Positions 18,302 through 26,845 are shown, numbered from the stretch's first letter. The stretch: 64,000 bases of DNA from Streptomyces aureus (GCF_000725495.1 NZ_JNZD01000005.1:434001-498000); one strand, 5' to 3'. Numbers and translations are program-made. Notes: generated by a model from the sequence alone, not told the origin.

Positions 18302-18375
18302 GCGCCGCTAGCTCAGTTGGTTAGAGCAGCTGACTCTTAATCAGCGGGTCCGGGGTTCGAGTCCCTGGCGGCGCA
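18302..18375 (+). tRNA. tRNA-Lys (anticodon CTT), copy 2
   Basis: A 74-base cloverleaf, identical to copies at 6212 and 26426: acceptor GCGCCGC/GCGGCGC, CTT anticodon in CTGACTCTTAATCAG, T arm CGGGG-TTCGAGT-CCCTG, no encoded CCA. Confidence 0.95.
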
Positions 18376-18380
18376 CCTTG

Positions 18381-18413
18381 GTGAAGGCCCTCCACGATGT
18401 GGGGGGCCTTCAC
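18381..18413 (+). terminator. Terminator of tRNA-Lys copy 2
   Basis: GTGAAGGCCC pairs with GGGCCTTCAC around a short loop, five bases after the tRNA. It also faces the 3' end of the M18 aminopeptidase gene on the other strand. Confidence 0.75.
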
Positions 18414-18514
18414 GCATGTCCGGGAGAGCCGTCCGGGAGGTCCCGGCCGGACCGGGGCGGTCCGCGCTCCGGCAGCCCTCGAACCGGCCCCGGCCGACCG
18501 CCCCGCTCACCCGG

Positions 18515-19816
18515 TCAGCTCCCCCTGACGAACTCGGTCAGCACCCGCGCCAGCAGCTCCGGGTCCCGGGCCCCGCACAGTTCGCGCGCCGAGTGCATCG
18601 ACAGCCCCGCGACGCCCACGTCGACCGTCGTCACGCCGAGCCGGGCCGCGGTGATCGGCCCGATCGACGTCCCGCACGGCATCGCGTTGTGGGACACGAA
18701 CGGCTGCCACGGCACCCCGGCCCGTTCGCAGGCGGCGGCGAAGGCGGCGGCGCCGACCCCGTCGGTGGCGTACCGCTGGTTGACGTTGACCTTGATCACG
18801 GGGCCGCCGTTGGGCAGCGGCCGGTGGTCCGGGTCGTGGCGCTCCGCGTAGTTGGGGTGCACGGCGTGGGTCATGTCGGAGGAGACGCACAGGGCGCCGG
18901 CGAGGGCCCGCTCGAAGTCCTCGGGACCACCGCCCCTGGCGGTCACGGACCGGCTCAGCACCCGCTCCAGGAACGGGCCCTGGGCGCCGGAGTCCGATCC
19001 GCTGCCGACCTCCTCGTGGTCGAAGGCGGCGAGCACCGGCACCTGGGCGGGCGGGCGCCGCGAACCGGCCGCGGCGACCAGGGCGGTGACCCCCGCGTGC
19101 ACCGATATCTGGTTGTCGAGACGCGGCGCGACGATGAACTCCTCCTCCGCGCCCAGGTACCCCGGCGACTGGACGTCGTGGAGCATGAGGTCCCAGCCGA
19201 GGACGTCGGCGGCGTCGGCGCCGGCCTCGTCCGCGATCCGCGCGAGCAGGGCTCCGGGGCGGGGGCCGCCGAGCGCCCACAACGGGGTCATGTGCCGCTG
19301 CCGGTCCAGTGCGAGCCCCTCGTTGACGGTCCGGTCGAGGTGGATGGCGAGCTGCGGCACCCGCAGCAGCGGCTTGTCGACGCGGACCAGCCGGGTCGAA
19401 CCGTCGCGCAGGGCCAGCCGCCCCGACACGCCGAGGTCCCGGTCGAGCCAGGTGTTCAGGGGCACTCCGCCGTAGATCTCCACCCCGATCTGCCGCCACC
19501 CCGCCGAACCGGTGTCCGGCGCGGGCTTGACCCGCAGGTTCGGCGAGTCGGTGTGGGTGCCGACGATCCGGAAGGGGGTGTACGCGGGGGCGCCCGGCGG
19601 GACGTACCAGGCGAGCAGCGCTCCCCCGCGCACGACGTAGCGGCCGCCCTCGGCTCCGGCCGTCCAGTCGTCCCGCTCCCTCAGCTCCGCGAAGCCCGCC
19701 TTCTCCAGGCGCTGCGCCGCGCTCGCCACCACGTGGTACGGCGAGGGGCTGGCTCTGACGAAGGCGAGCAGGTCGTCGTTGTGTCCACGGTCGCGCGTGT
19801 CATGTGTGGGGGACAT
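18515..19816 (-). CDS. M18-family aspartyl-type aminopeptidase
   Basis: A 433-residue cytosolic zinc aminopeptidase. Metal and catalytic segments are in the expected order: FRIVGTHTDSPNLRVKP (first His and Asp), DLMLHDVQSPGYLGAEEEFIVAPRLDNQ, VLAAFDHEEVGSGSDSGAQGPFLE (Glu general base), CVSSDMTHAVHPNY (metal Asp), KVNVNQRYATD and GLSMHSARELCG (last His). Length fits the family. It removes N-terminal residues, often Asp/Glu, from peptides. The ATG at 19816 (MSPTHDTRD) is chosen because the upstream extension is Pro/Arg-rich and not conserved-looking, and GAAAGG sits upstream. Confidence 0.9.
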   Translation of the reverse strand: MSPTHDTRDRGHNDDLLAFVRASPSPYHVVASAAQRLEKAGFAELRERDDWTAGAEGGRYVVRGGALLAWYVPPGAPAYTPFRIVGTHTDSPNLRVKPAPDTGSAGWRQIGVEIYGGVPLNTWLDRDLGVSGRLALRDGSTRLVRVDKPLLRVPQLAIHLDRTVNEGLALDRQRHMTPLWALGGPRPGALLARIADEAGADAADVLGWDLMLHDVQSPGYLGAEEEFIVAPRLDNQISVHAGVTALVAAAGSRRPPAQVPVLAAFDHEEVGSGSDSGAQGPFLERVLSRSVTARGGGPEDFERALAGALCVSSDMTHAVHPNYAERHDPDHRPLPNGGPVIKVNVNQRYATDGVGAAAFAAACERAGVPWQPFVSHNAMPCGTSIGPITAARLGVTTVDVGVAGLSMHSARELCGARDPELLARVLTEFVRGS

Positions 19817-20281
19817 GAGGTGCCTTTCGGGTGCCGTCGAGGGGTGGGGTGGGGGTCGTCGGACTCTCCCGCCGAACTCGCCCGCCGGGCGCGGTCCGAC
19901 GGGGCGGCGGCCCGCTCGGGAGGGGCCCTGGCCCTGAGCCGCGGGGGCACGACAAGGCATCGCCCAGGCTCGGATGCCGGACAACGCGCCACCGCCCGGG
20001 CCACCGGCATCACCGCCCGGGCCACCCGCGCCACCATCCGCGCCACCGTCGTCATCGTCACCGGTACGGGCGCGAGCCGGGGCGGCGCGGCCCCGCGGCT
20101 CCCGTGTCCGCGACCCGGATCAGGCAACGCGACGCCCTTCTTCCCTCGGCTCGGGCCCCCGGCGCGGCGGCCCCTCGGCAGACGTGCCCGGATATCCTCC
20201 CCGCCGAAGGCGGCCGGGATGCCTCCGGTCACGGCCGTTCCCGAACCGCCGCCGGACGTCCCCTCGCACGAGCCCCCGCCG
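19817..20281. other. Intergenic region without a supported gene
   Basis: This 465-base stretch between two minus-strand genes has an imperfect repeat at about 19985-20060 (CCGCCCGGGCCACC and GCGCCACC variants). Open frames exist on both strands but have arbitrary, Pro/Arg/Ala-rich composition. It presumably holds the promoter of the aminopeptidase gene. Confidence 0.4.
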
Positions 20282-22075
20282 CTACCGCGTCAGCAGGTCC
20301 TCCCGTCCCTGCGCCCGGTACCGGGCCACCAGGACGGCCAGGTCGGCCGCCGTCAGCCGCCGGTACGCCGGCTCGCCCGGGGGCCGCCACCACACCGGGT
20401 CGGCGCAGCGGAAGCCCTCGCGCCTGAGGGACACCCGGTGGATCTTGTTGGTGGCGGTGACCGGCATCCGTTCCACGATCCGCAGGAACCGGGGCGCCAT
20501 CTTCGTGCCCAGGTCCGGCTGCGCCAGCAGGAACGCGGCGAAGGACGCGGGGGTGAAGCGCGCGCCCTCCTTCAGGGCGAGGGCCGCCATCACCTGGTCG
20601 CCCGCCACCGGGTCCGGTACGGCGTACACGGCGACGGCGCCGGCGTCCTCGTACCGCGCGAGGATGTTCTCGATCATCGCGGCGGCGAGGTTCTCGCTGT
20701 CGACGCGCAGCCGGTCGTCGCTCCGTCCGGCGAAGTAGAGGAACCCCTCGGCGTCGCGGTAGAAGAGGTCGCCGGTCCAGAACCAGCCCCGGCCCGCCCC
20801 GGAGGACCCGTCGCCGGGCTCTCCCTCGGGGCCGACCTCCCGACTCGCTCCCTCCGCGCCGTCCGCCCGCTCCCCCGCTCGCTCTGCTTCCCTCGCCCCC
20901 GTCCCCGCCGGGCCGGCAGCCGCCCCCCGGCGCCGGGCCGCCTCGGCCCCGGGATTGCGCCAGTACCCCTCGAAGAGCGAGGTGCCCCGGTTCACCAGCT
21001 CCCCGATCGCCTCCCCGCCGTTGAGCAGACGCCCGTCCCCGGTGAAGACGGCCGGCGGGCACTCGCGTCCGGTGGCCGGGTCGATCACCGCGAGGTCGTC
21101 CGAGGGGGCCGCCCGTCCGATCGCCCCGGCCGGGGTGCCGGGTGTGCGCTGGACGGCGGCGCCGCCCTCCGAGGAGCCGTACCCCTCGACCAGCCGCGCC
21201 CCGAAGCGTTTCTCGAAGGCCGCCGCGTCGACCGCGCCCGCCTCCGTCCCGAAGCCCAGGCGCAGCGGGTTGTCGCGGTCGTCGGGCCGGGCGGGCGTGG
21301 CCAGCAGGTACTGCACGGCCCGGCCGACATAGGTGAAGTACGTGGCCCCGCAGGCCCGTACGTCGGGGAGGAACCCGGAGGCGGAGAAGCGGCGCCGCAG
21401 GGCGATCCCCGCTCCGGCCGCCAGCGCCGGGGCCCAGTCGGCGATCACCGCGTTGCCGTGGAACATCGGCATGCAGATGTAGTGGGTGTCGTCCGCGCGC
21501 ACCCCGAAGTGGTCGACGAGCGAGCGCCCGGCGGCGGCGATCCTGCCCTGGCTGCAGATCGCCGCCTTGGGCGCGCCGGTCGAACCGGACGTGAACAGCA
21601 GCAGGAAGCGGCTGTCCGGGCGGGCCGGACCGTCGTCGGGCGTCGCTCCCTCGTAGGTCGCGAGGAGCTCGGCGTAGGCGTCCGTGTCGGTCACCAGGAC
21701 GCGTACGCCGGGGAGTTCGAGTCCGTCGAGGAGCGGCAGATGGGCCCGCTCGGTGACCAGGATCCGGCACTCGGTGTGGAGGATGTCCCGGGCCAGTTCG
21801 GGTCCGCGCCGGGTCGGATTGATCCCCGCGACGGCGGCGCCGGCGAGGGCGGCCGCGCCCAGCCACATCGGGTACTCGGGGGTGTTGTCGAGCAGCACGC
21901 CCACATGCGGCTCCGCGCCGGGCGGCAGGGTCCCGGCGAGCAGGGCGGCGCGCGCCGCCGCGCCCGCGGCCAGCCGGTGATGGCTGGTGACCCGGCCCTC
22001 GAACCACAGCCCCGGGCGGTGGTCGCCCCACCGCTCCCGCACGAGCTCTCCGACGGTGCGCTTCCTGGACTCCAT
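20282..22075 (-). CDS. Acyl-CoA synthetase (AMP-binding, FadD-like)
   Basis: A 597-residue adenylate-forming ligase that activates a carboxylic acid with ATP and joins it to CoA. The P-loop is LLLFTSGSTGAPKAAI; further core motifs are YICMPMFHGNAV, LVEGYGSSEGG, WTGDLFYRDAEGFLYFAGRSDDRLRV and the Lys-bearing end segment TNKIHRVSLRREGF. The core matches long/very-long-chain acyl-CoA synthetases. Residues about 405-450 are an Ala/Gly/Glu-rich insert just before the WTGD hinge, probably a local expansion. The ATG at 22075 has no ribosome site; a TATGTT lies eight bases upstream, so the message may be leaderless. Confidence 0.85.
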   Translation of the reverse strand: MESRKRTVGELVRERWGDHRPGLWFEGRVTSHHRLAAGAAARAALLAGTLPPGAEPHVGVLLDNTPEYPMWLGAAALAGAAVAGINPTRRGPELARDILHTECRILVTERAHLPLLDGLELPGVRVLVTDTDAYAELLATYEGATPDDGPARPDSRFLLLFTSGSTGAPKAAICSQGRIAAAGRSLVDHFGVRADDTHYICMPMFHGNAVIADWAPALAAGAGIALRRRFSASGFLPDVRACGATYFTYVGRAVQYLLATPARPDDRDNPLRLGFGTEAGAVDAAAFEKRFGARLVEGYGSSEGGAAVQRTPGTPAGAIGRAAPSDDLAVIDPATGRECPPAVFTGDGRLLNGGEAIGELVNRGTSLFEGYWRNPGAEAARRRGAAAGPAGTGAREAERAGERADGAEGASREVGPEGEPGDGSSGAGRGWFWTGDLFYRDAEGFLYFAGRSDDRLRVDSENLAAAMIENILARYEDAGAVAVYAVPDPVAGDQVMAALALKEGARFTPASFAAFLLAQPDLGTKMAPRFLRIVERMPVTATNKIHRVSLRREGFRCADPVWWRPPGEPAYRRLTAADLAVLVARYRAQGREDLLTR

Positions 22076-22167
22076 GGCGACGCAACATAATTGACGCGCC
22101 GTCAGATGAGGAGCCCCGTGCGGAAGCGACTCCGTCCCGCGCCCCCGTGGCCCACCCCTCGGGCGCT

Positions 22168-22635
22168 CTAGCCCCCGAAGAAGCCGTCGGCGCTGGAGAC
22201 GGCCTCGTGGTACGTGATCATGAAGCCGACGCAGAAGCTGACGATCACGCCGCAGAACACCAGCACGCCGAGCGTGCCCGCGGCCGCTTTGGCCGGGCTC
22301 GGCGCGTGGGCCGTGGCCTTCTCGGGGCGCTCGGCGTTGTAGTAGGCGGGGACGATGTCGCCCTCGATGACCGTCCGGGGACCGTTCGCCTCCTCGAAAC
22401 GGATCACGCGGCCCTCGCGCGTCGTGAACTCGTAGACGTGGTGCAGGGTCGTGGTGACGGAGGTGTCGTTCCCTCCCCCGCTGACCGTCGTGTACGACCG
22501 CAGACAGCGCGCCTCCGCGGTCAGTCCGCTGCTCCAGGCGCTGCGCAGCTCCAGCGAGCGGCGCACGGACTTGCCCGCCAACAGCAGCACGAGGGCGATG
22601 ATCAGGCTGGGCAGGACATAGAAGAACACACTCAT
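22168..22635 (-). CDS. DUF3592-type membrane protein
   Basis: A 155-residue protein with an N-terminal membrane segment (VFFYVLPSLIIALVLLLAG) and a second near the C terminus (GTLGVLVFCGVIVSFCVGFMITY). Between them is a beta-rich domain with VYEFTTREGRVIRFEEANGP and GDIVPAYYNAERPEKA, the pattern of DUF3592. Function unknown; such proteins are often single small envelope proteins. ATG 22635 follows a GGGGGA ribosome site. Confidence 0.75.
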   Translation of the reverse strand: MSVFFYVLPSLIIALVLLLAGKSVRRSLELRSAWSSGLTAEARCLRSYTTVSGGGNDTSVTTTLHHVYEFTTREGRVIRFEEANGPRTVIEGDIVPAYYNAERPEKATAHAPSPAKAAAGTLGVLVFCGVIVSFCVGFMITYHEAVSSADGFFGG

Positions 22636-22768
22636 GACGGTCCCCCGGTGGTCGGACACTGCTCCCCGCACGTCGACGCGGTCGTGTCGACGTGCGGGGA
22701 ACATACCCGCGCCCGGGCCGTCCGCGCCTCAAGTCAGGCTCAGAAGTAGGACGTTCGGCCCCGGGCGG

Positions 22769-23422
22769 TCAGAACGTGACGTCCGCGCAGGAGTAGAACG
22801 CGTTCGTCGTGTCCGCCACCGTCCACACCCCGAGGATGATGTGGTGCCCGGTCCGGCCGCCGGGCAGCGTGCCGGTGTGGGTGAGGGTGGCCGGGGGGCG
22901 CTGTCCGTTGTAGGGGACCGTCAGGAACGGGGTGGTCTCCAGGTCCGCGCGGGTCAGCGCGTGGTTCTGGTTCCAGCCGGTCTTGGTGATGAAGTACTTG
23001 AAGTCGGTCGTCGCGTGCATCGCCGTGAACTGCCAGCGGAACGTGTAGCTCGCGCCCGCGGTGACCCTGGTCGTCGGCCAGGCCGCGCCCGCCGGGGTCT
23101 TCGGCTGGTCGAGCTGGCTGAAGTTGGCGTGCCCGGCGGAACAGATGCTGCCGTCGGCCGGCCCCGCCGCCGGGAAGCCCTTGAGACCCTCGACGCTCTG
23201 CGGTTCCCATTGGATGTCACCGCAGTTGGCCACGATGCCGCCGTTGGCGGCGCACATCTTCTGCCTGCTGAGGGGCTGGTCGGTGTAGCCGTGGGCGCTG
23301 GCGCCGCCCGTGGAGAGCACGAAGGTGCCCGCCGTGGCGAGACCGAGCGCCGCCGCGTACACCTTCGCTTTCCTGCCGGTGCGGGACCGGCCCGCGAGGT
23401 TGTGGTTCGTCCGTGTGCGCAT
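22769..23422 (-). CDS. Secreted AA10 lytic polysaccharide monooxygenase (chitin-binding type)
   Basis: A 217-residue secreted copper enzyme that cuts crystalline chitin or cellulose oxidatively. The signal peptide ends at GGASA, leaving His as residue 1 of the mature protein (HGYTDQPLSRQKMC), as needed for the copper histidine brace; the second His is in FRWQFTAMHATTDFKYFITK. GVWTVADTTNAFYSCADVTF is the usual AA10 end. Length fits a single-domain enzyme without a separate binding module. A strong promoter and a DasR-type operator lie upstream, so expression is probably induced by chitin-derived amino sugars. The ATG has AGGAG upstream. Confidence 0.9.
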   Translation of the reverse strand: MRTRTNHNLAGRSRTGRKAKVYAAALGLATAGTFVLSTGGASAHGYTDQPLSRQKMCAANGGIVANCGDIQWEPQSVEGLKGFPAAGPADGSICSAGHANFSQLDQPKTPAGAAWPTTRVTAGASYTFRWQFTAMHATTDFKYFITKTGWNQNHALTRADLETTPFLTVPYNGQRPPATLTHTGTLPGGRTGHHIILGVWTVADTTNAFYSCADVTF

Positions 23423-23476
23423 GCTGCCGCTCCTGAAGGACGTGGGGGATGTTCCCGTGGGGCGCCCGCGCGAGGT

Positions 23477-23492
23477 TCAGGTCTAGACCAAG
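23477..23492. promoter_or_regulatory. DasR-responsive element (dre)
   Basis: The core GGTCTAGACC with flanking CA...AAG closely matches the known dre consensus (A-C/G-T-GGTCTAGACC-A-C/G-T). It lies about 55 bases upstream of the LPMO start and immediately downstream of that gene's -10 box, where a bound repressor would block transcription. DasR is the GntR-family N-acetylglucosamine regulator of Streptomyces. Confidence 0.8.
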
Positions 23493-23496
23493 TGTC

Positions 23497-23525
23497 AGAT
23501 TATTGCGGGTAGTTGAACATGTCCA
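23497..23525 (-). promoter_or_regulatory. Promoter of the LPMO gene
   Basis: On the minus strand TGGACA and TAATCT are 17 bases apart, a near-consensus vegetative-type promoter. The dre site begins five bases downstream of the -10 box. Confidence 0.7.
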
Positions 23526-23616
23526 TACCAATGGACGACCCGGTCGTCCCCGGCCGCCACAGGTTCCCGGCCGCCCCGGCCCGCCCGTCCACGCCCAGGG
23601 CCCCGCACCCGACCTC

Positions 23617-23653
23617 CTGGCCTCCAGGCCTCCAGGCCTCCAGGCCTCCAGGC
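23617..23653. repeat. Tandem 8-base repeat (CCTCCAGG)
   Basis: About four and a half copies abut the stop codon of the SPFH gene. Each unit contributes to GGCC-TCCA-GGCC hairpins, so the array could also end transcription. Confidence 0.7.
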
Positions 23654-24841
23654 CTACGGCGCCATCTCCCCGCGCCCCGTGCAGAACGCCACCGTCAGGT
23701 CCTTCACCAAGGCCTTGCGCTCGTAGTCGTCCAGTTCGACAAGCCCCCGCAGGGTCAGCCGGGTCACCGTGTCCTCCACCGAGTCGACGACCGAGCCGAG
23801 CACGCTGTCGCGGTGCTGGGCGTCCAGGGCCGCGATCCGGCGGCGCTGCATCAGCGCGGCGATCTCCGGCGCGTACTCGATCCGGGTCGGCTGGGCGGAG
23901 AACACCTCAAGACCGACCGGGGCCGTGTCCGCCGCGACCATCCGGGTCAGCGCCTCGCCGACCGCGTCCGTGTTGCGCAGGGTCAGGTCCCGGACCACCG
24001 CGGGCGGCAGCTCGGCCGGCAGCTGGGACAGCACCCGCGAGAGGGCGGCCTCCACGCACTCGCGCAGATACGTCCGGTGGTCGTCCACCGCGAGCGTGGC
24101 CCGCGCGGTGTCCTTCACGCGCCACACGACGAGCACGACCACCCGCAGCTCGACCCCGTTCGCGTCGACCACGGACATCGGCTCGCTGCGCCAGTGCCGC
24201 AGCCGCACGTCGACCCGGCGGCGCAGCACCAGCGGGTTGACCCACATCAGCCCGGTGCGCCGGACCGTGCCGCGGTAGCGCCCGAACAGCCCGAGCACCC
24301 ATGCCCGCCCGGTCCGGCCGCGGGCCAGACCGCCGAAGCCGAACAGACCGAGCGCGCCCGCCCCGGCGTACGCGGCCCACGCGGCGGGCCCGAGCCCGCC
24401 GCCCGCGTGCGCGTGCAGTTCCAGCGCCGTCAGGACGGAGGGTGGCAGGACGCCGGCCCACCAGGACGTGAGGGCGCATCCGGCCACACCGCACACCCCG
24501 GCGAGCACACCCGCCGCACCGGGCAGCACCCTTGCGGGCCGTTCGACCAGCTCGGGATCGGCCTCCGGCACCGGGCGCGGAGGTCTGCCCGGCACGGGCC
24601 GCCGGACCCTCGGCTGCTCCCCGGTGCCGCGCCGACGGCCCACGACGGCGGGGGCCAGCGGCACGGACACCGGTTCGGGGTCGTCACGGAAGAGAAGGTG
24701 GACGGGGATCTCGGTGGTGGCCTCGTTGTGGATGAGCCGGACACCGCGGTGGACGCCGCTGGTCTCGGCCGCCGTCTCGCAGCGGGGTTCCGCCGGGGGT
24801 GCCCCCTCGGACTCCGGGGTGTCTGACGTCGTCGTACTCAT
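23654..24841 (-). CDS. SPFH/band-7 domain membrane protein
   Basis: A 395-residue protein. The first 110 residues are polar and Pro/Arg-rich; two hydrophobic segments follow (VLAGVCGVAGCALTSWWAGVL and AAYAGAGALGLFGFGGLA). The SPFH domain begins near WVLGLFGRYRGTVRRTGLMWVNPLVLRRRVDVR, with VELRVVVLVVWRVKDTARATLAVDD and VGEALTRMVAADTAPVGLEVFSAQPTRIEYAPEIAALMQRRR. This is the stomatin/prohibitin type fold that assembles in membrane microdomains. ATG 24841 is preferred because GGAGG lies six bases upstream, whereas the ATG twelve bases earlier has no usable spacing. Confidence 0.82.
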   Translation of the reverse strand: MSTTTSDTPESEGAPPAEPRCETAAETSGVHRGVRLIHNEATTEIPVHLLFRDDPEPVSVPLAPAVVGRRRGTGEQPRVRRPVPGRPPRPVPEADPELVERPARVLPGAAGVLAGVCGVAGCALTSWWAGVLPPSVLTALELHAHAGGGLGPAAWAAYAGAGALGLFGFGGLARGRTGRAWVLGLFGRYRGTVRRTGLMWVNPLVLRRRVDVRLRHWRSEPMSVVDANGVELRVVVLVVWRVKDTARATLAVDDHRTYLRECVEAALSRVLSQLPAELPPAVVRDLTLRNTDAVGEALTRMVAADTAPVGLEVFSAQPTRIEYAPEIAALMQRRRIAALDAQHRDSVLGSVVDSVEDTVTRLTLRGLVELDDYERKALVKDLTVAFCTGRGEMAP

Positions 24842-24899
24842 AGCTGCCTCCATGCCTCCGCGCCTGGAAGTGTGTTCACGAGCCGTGGGAACGGCCGGC

Positions 24900-26240
24900 T
24901 CAGGAGAAGAGCCGCCGCCAGGTCTCCGGTCCCGGGTAGCCGTCCGCCGCGCCGCCGCGCCAGCCCTGGGCGCGCTGGAACGCCTCGACGTTGCGCCGGT
25001 CCGCCTCGCCCCAGCGCGGCCCAGGACCGGAGGTGTAGTACTTGCCGAACCCCTTCTTCACCAGCTGCTTCCCGAGCCGGGTCACCGCGGCGTCGCTCAC
25101 CCCGGGCCGGAAGACCGCGCGTCCCGGGTAGCCGGGCACGGCGTGCGAGGAGCCGGGTCCGGACGTCACCGCGGGGATGTTCCTGCCCTTCCTGCCGACT
25201 AGGTACGACCAGGTCTTCGGACCGGGCAGCCCGTCCGCGTCGGCACCCTTCCAGCCCTGGGCGCGCTGGAACGCCTGGGTGGCCCGCCGGTCCGCGGCCG
25301 ACCAGCGCGGCCCCGGCCCCTTGGAGTAGAAGCGGCGCCCGCCCCGGTCCACCAGGAGCCGGCCGAGCTGGGTGACGTACGCGTTGTTCGCGCCGTTCCC
25401 GAAGTACGCGGCCCCCGGGTAGCGGGTCGACGTGGAGGGCGGCGCGCCGCCCGCGCCCTCGGTCACCCCCCGGTAGCGGTAGGGCACGTAGTGGTCGGAG
25501 TTCGTCCAGTACGCGTACGGGGTGGGCTGCTTCCTGGCACGCGGCGGGGCCTGTTCGTAGGCGACGTACTGGGTGTGCGTGTAGTCCGTCCAGCCGCCGA
25601 AGATGACGACGTGCGAGCCCTTCTCGGGGTTGTCGGGGTTGTGGAAGAGCAGGATGTCGCCCGGCTGGAGCCGGTCCTTGGTGATCCGCACCCCGAAGCT
25701 GTCGAGGCTGCCGGTCCACTCGTTGCCCGGCAGGTTCCAGGCCATGGAGACGAAGCCGGAGCAGTCCTGCCGGTACCCGTCCCGCCAGTAGTCGTCCATG
25801 CTGTACGGCACCTGCGCGTCGATCCAGGTCATGGCCCGGCTGAGGATCGCGGCCCGTGTGGTGGCCGGCGCCCGGACGGTGCCGCCGGGCCTCGATGGAA
25901 GGGCCGGCTTCCCCGCCGGACCGTGCAGCGGTGTCCGGCGGCCCTGGGGGGTCTCCCCGTGCCCGTCGGCCCGGGGAACGCCGGGCCGGGCGGGCGCGTG
26001 CACGGCGGCGACCGCCGGCACCGCGCCGAGGACACCCCCCGCGGTGGCGGCCAGCGCGAGCGCCGCGGAGCTCCGCACCCTTCCCGCCCGGCCGAGGGCC
26101 CCGGCCCGGGACGCAGGATGACCGATGGTGCCCGGCGGCCCGAGCCGCGAGGAGAGGGGCAGGACCCGCCGCCAGTGGACACATCCGGGGCAATCGCAGT
26201 CACGCGCGGGATCGACTTCCTCGAACACCGGAGTCTCCAT
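24900..26240 (-). CDS. NlpC/P60-type cell-wall hydrolase with two peptidoglycan-binding repeats
   Basis: A 446-residue exported protein. The N-terminal 35 residues include a Cys cluster, DCDCPGCVHWRR, well before the signal sequence (VRSSAALALAATAGGVLGAVPAVAAVHA). The peptidase-like domain has YRQDCSGFVSMAWNL (catalytic Cys) and KGSHVVIFGGW (His), as in NlpC/P60 enzymes that cut peptide stems of peptidoglycan. Two similar modules follow, each ending FYSKGPGPRWSAADRRATQAFQRAQGW or KYYTSGPGPRWGEADRRNVEAFQRAQGW, which are peptidoglycan-binding repeats. The ATG at 26240 has GAGGGG upstream; an upstream frame is open but has no start signal. Confidence 0.82.
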   Translation of the reverse strand: METPVFEEVDPARDCDCPGCVHWRRVLPLSSRLGPPGTIGHPASRAGALGRAGRVRSSAALALAATAGGVLGAVPAVAAVHAPARPGVPRADGHGETPQGRRTPLHGPAGKPALPSRPGGTVRAPATTRAAILSRAMTWIDAQVPYSMDDYWRDGYRQDCSGFVSMAWNLPGNEWTGSLDSFGVRITKDRLQPGDILLFHNPDNPEKGSHVVIFGGWTDYTHTQYVAYEQAPPRARKQPTPYAYWTNSDHYVPYRYRGVTEGAGGAPPSTSTRYPGAAYFGNGANNAYVTQLGRLLVDRGGRRFYSKGPGPRWSAADRRATQAFQRAQGWKGADADGLPGPKTWSYLVGRKGRNIPAVTSGPGSSHAVPGYPGRAVFRPGVSDAAVTRLGKQLVKKGFGKYYTSGPGPRWGEADRRNVEAFQRAQGWRGGAADGYPGPETWRRLFS

Positions 26241-26380
26241 GTGGCGCCCCTCACACTCCAGATTGAAATGTCCGCAATTCTGCACGTTCGTCAGTTTCTC
26301 AACTGCCGTCGGGCGCCGCACGTTGACGGTCCGAATGATGTACGGGGCCGCCCCGACCTGCCCCGGAGCCGGCCACCCGG

Positions 26381-26410
26381 TCGAGAGCACCCTCGCCGGT
26401 CGGGTAGAGT
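26381..26410 (+). promoter_or_regulatory. Possible promoter of tRNA-Lys copy 3
   Basis: TAGAGT at 26405-26410 is a fair -10 box; TCGAGA at 26381 is a weak -35, 18 bases away. The tRNA starts 15 bases after the -10 box. Confidence 0.35.
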
Positions 26411-26425
26411 TTTCTCTGTCAGCAG

Positions 26426-26499
26426 GCGCCGCTAGCTCAGTTGGTTAGAGCAGCTGACTCTTAATCAGCGGGTCCGGGGTTCGAGTCCCTGGCGGCGCA
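26426..26499 (+). tRNA. tRNA-Lys (anticodon CTT), copy 3
   Basis: A 74-base cloverleaf identical to the copies at 6212 and 18302. The eight bases before it (GTCAGCAG) also match those before copy 1. Confidence 0.95.
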
Positions 26500-26506
26500 C
26501 CGACCG

Positions 26507-26538
26507 GAGGGCCTCCTCGCGCGAGCGAGGGGGCCCTT
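26507..26538 (+). terminator. Terminator of tRNA-Lys copy 3
   Basis: GGAGGGCCTCCTCGC and GCGAGGGGGCCC form an imperfect stem over a four-base loop, followed by TTCGTC. Confidence 0.6.
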
Positions 26539-26629
26539 CGTCATGCCCCGGCGCCGGTATCGACCGTTTCGGACTTGGCGTCAAAGTGTCTATGAACGAC
26601 AGCGCTCATCCGCTCTAGGGTGGGCTCAA

Positions 26630-26743
26630 GTGGTCCGCACCCCAGGTCGGTTGCTCCGGCCCGACCGCGTCCCCCGGTGGACGGGCCCCTGGACCTCCCG
26701 CGCCGGCGCCGGGTTACTCCCGCAGCCCGTGCTCCCGCGGTAG
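26630..26743 (+). CDS. Possible 37-residue small protein
   Basis: GTG at 26630 has AGGGTGGG seven bases upstream; the frame runs 37 codons, and a strong hairpin begins eight bases after its TAG. Product: VVRTPGRLLRPDRVPRWTGP and 17 more residues, basic and Pro-rich, with a TTA leucine codon, which is rare in Streptomyces and would need the bldA tRNA. The ordered ribosome site, short frame and hairpin support a gene; the composition is unremarkable, so it may be chance. Confidence 0.3.
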   Translation: MVRTPGRLLRPDRVPRWTGPWTSRAGAGLLPQPVLPR

Positions 26744-26750
26744 AGGACCG

Positions 26751-26792
26751 GCCCGGTCGGCGGCTTCGGGGGGTTTCGGCCGCCGGCCGGGC
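26751..26792. terminator. 14-bp hairpin after the small ORF
   Basis: GCCCGGTCGGCGGC pairs with GCCGCCGGCCGGGC (one G-T pair) over a 14-base loop. It can end transcription from the small ORF at 26630. Confidence 0.55.
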
Positions 26793-26845
26793 CCGGTGAC
26801 CGCGCGCCGACCGGGCCGGTGACCGTGCCGTCCGCCTTCGGGGCG

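Noticed and set aside
18416..22090. Very long open frame opposite the aminopeptidase and acyl-CoA synthetase genes
   Set aside because: It is an antisense frame kept open by high GC content; the translation is Arg/Pro/Gly-rich without domains, and both genes on the other strand have clear motifs.
23513..24826. Plus-strand frame opposite the SPFH gene
   Set aside because: It crosses the LPMO promoter and the 8-base repeat and shows only His/Arg/Pro-rich text.
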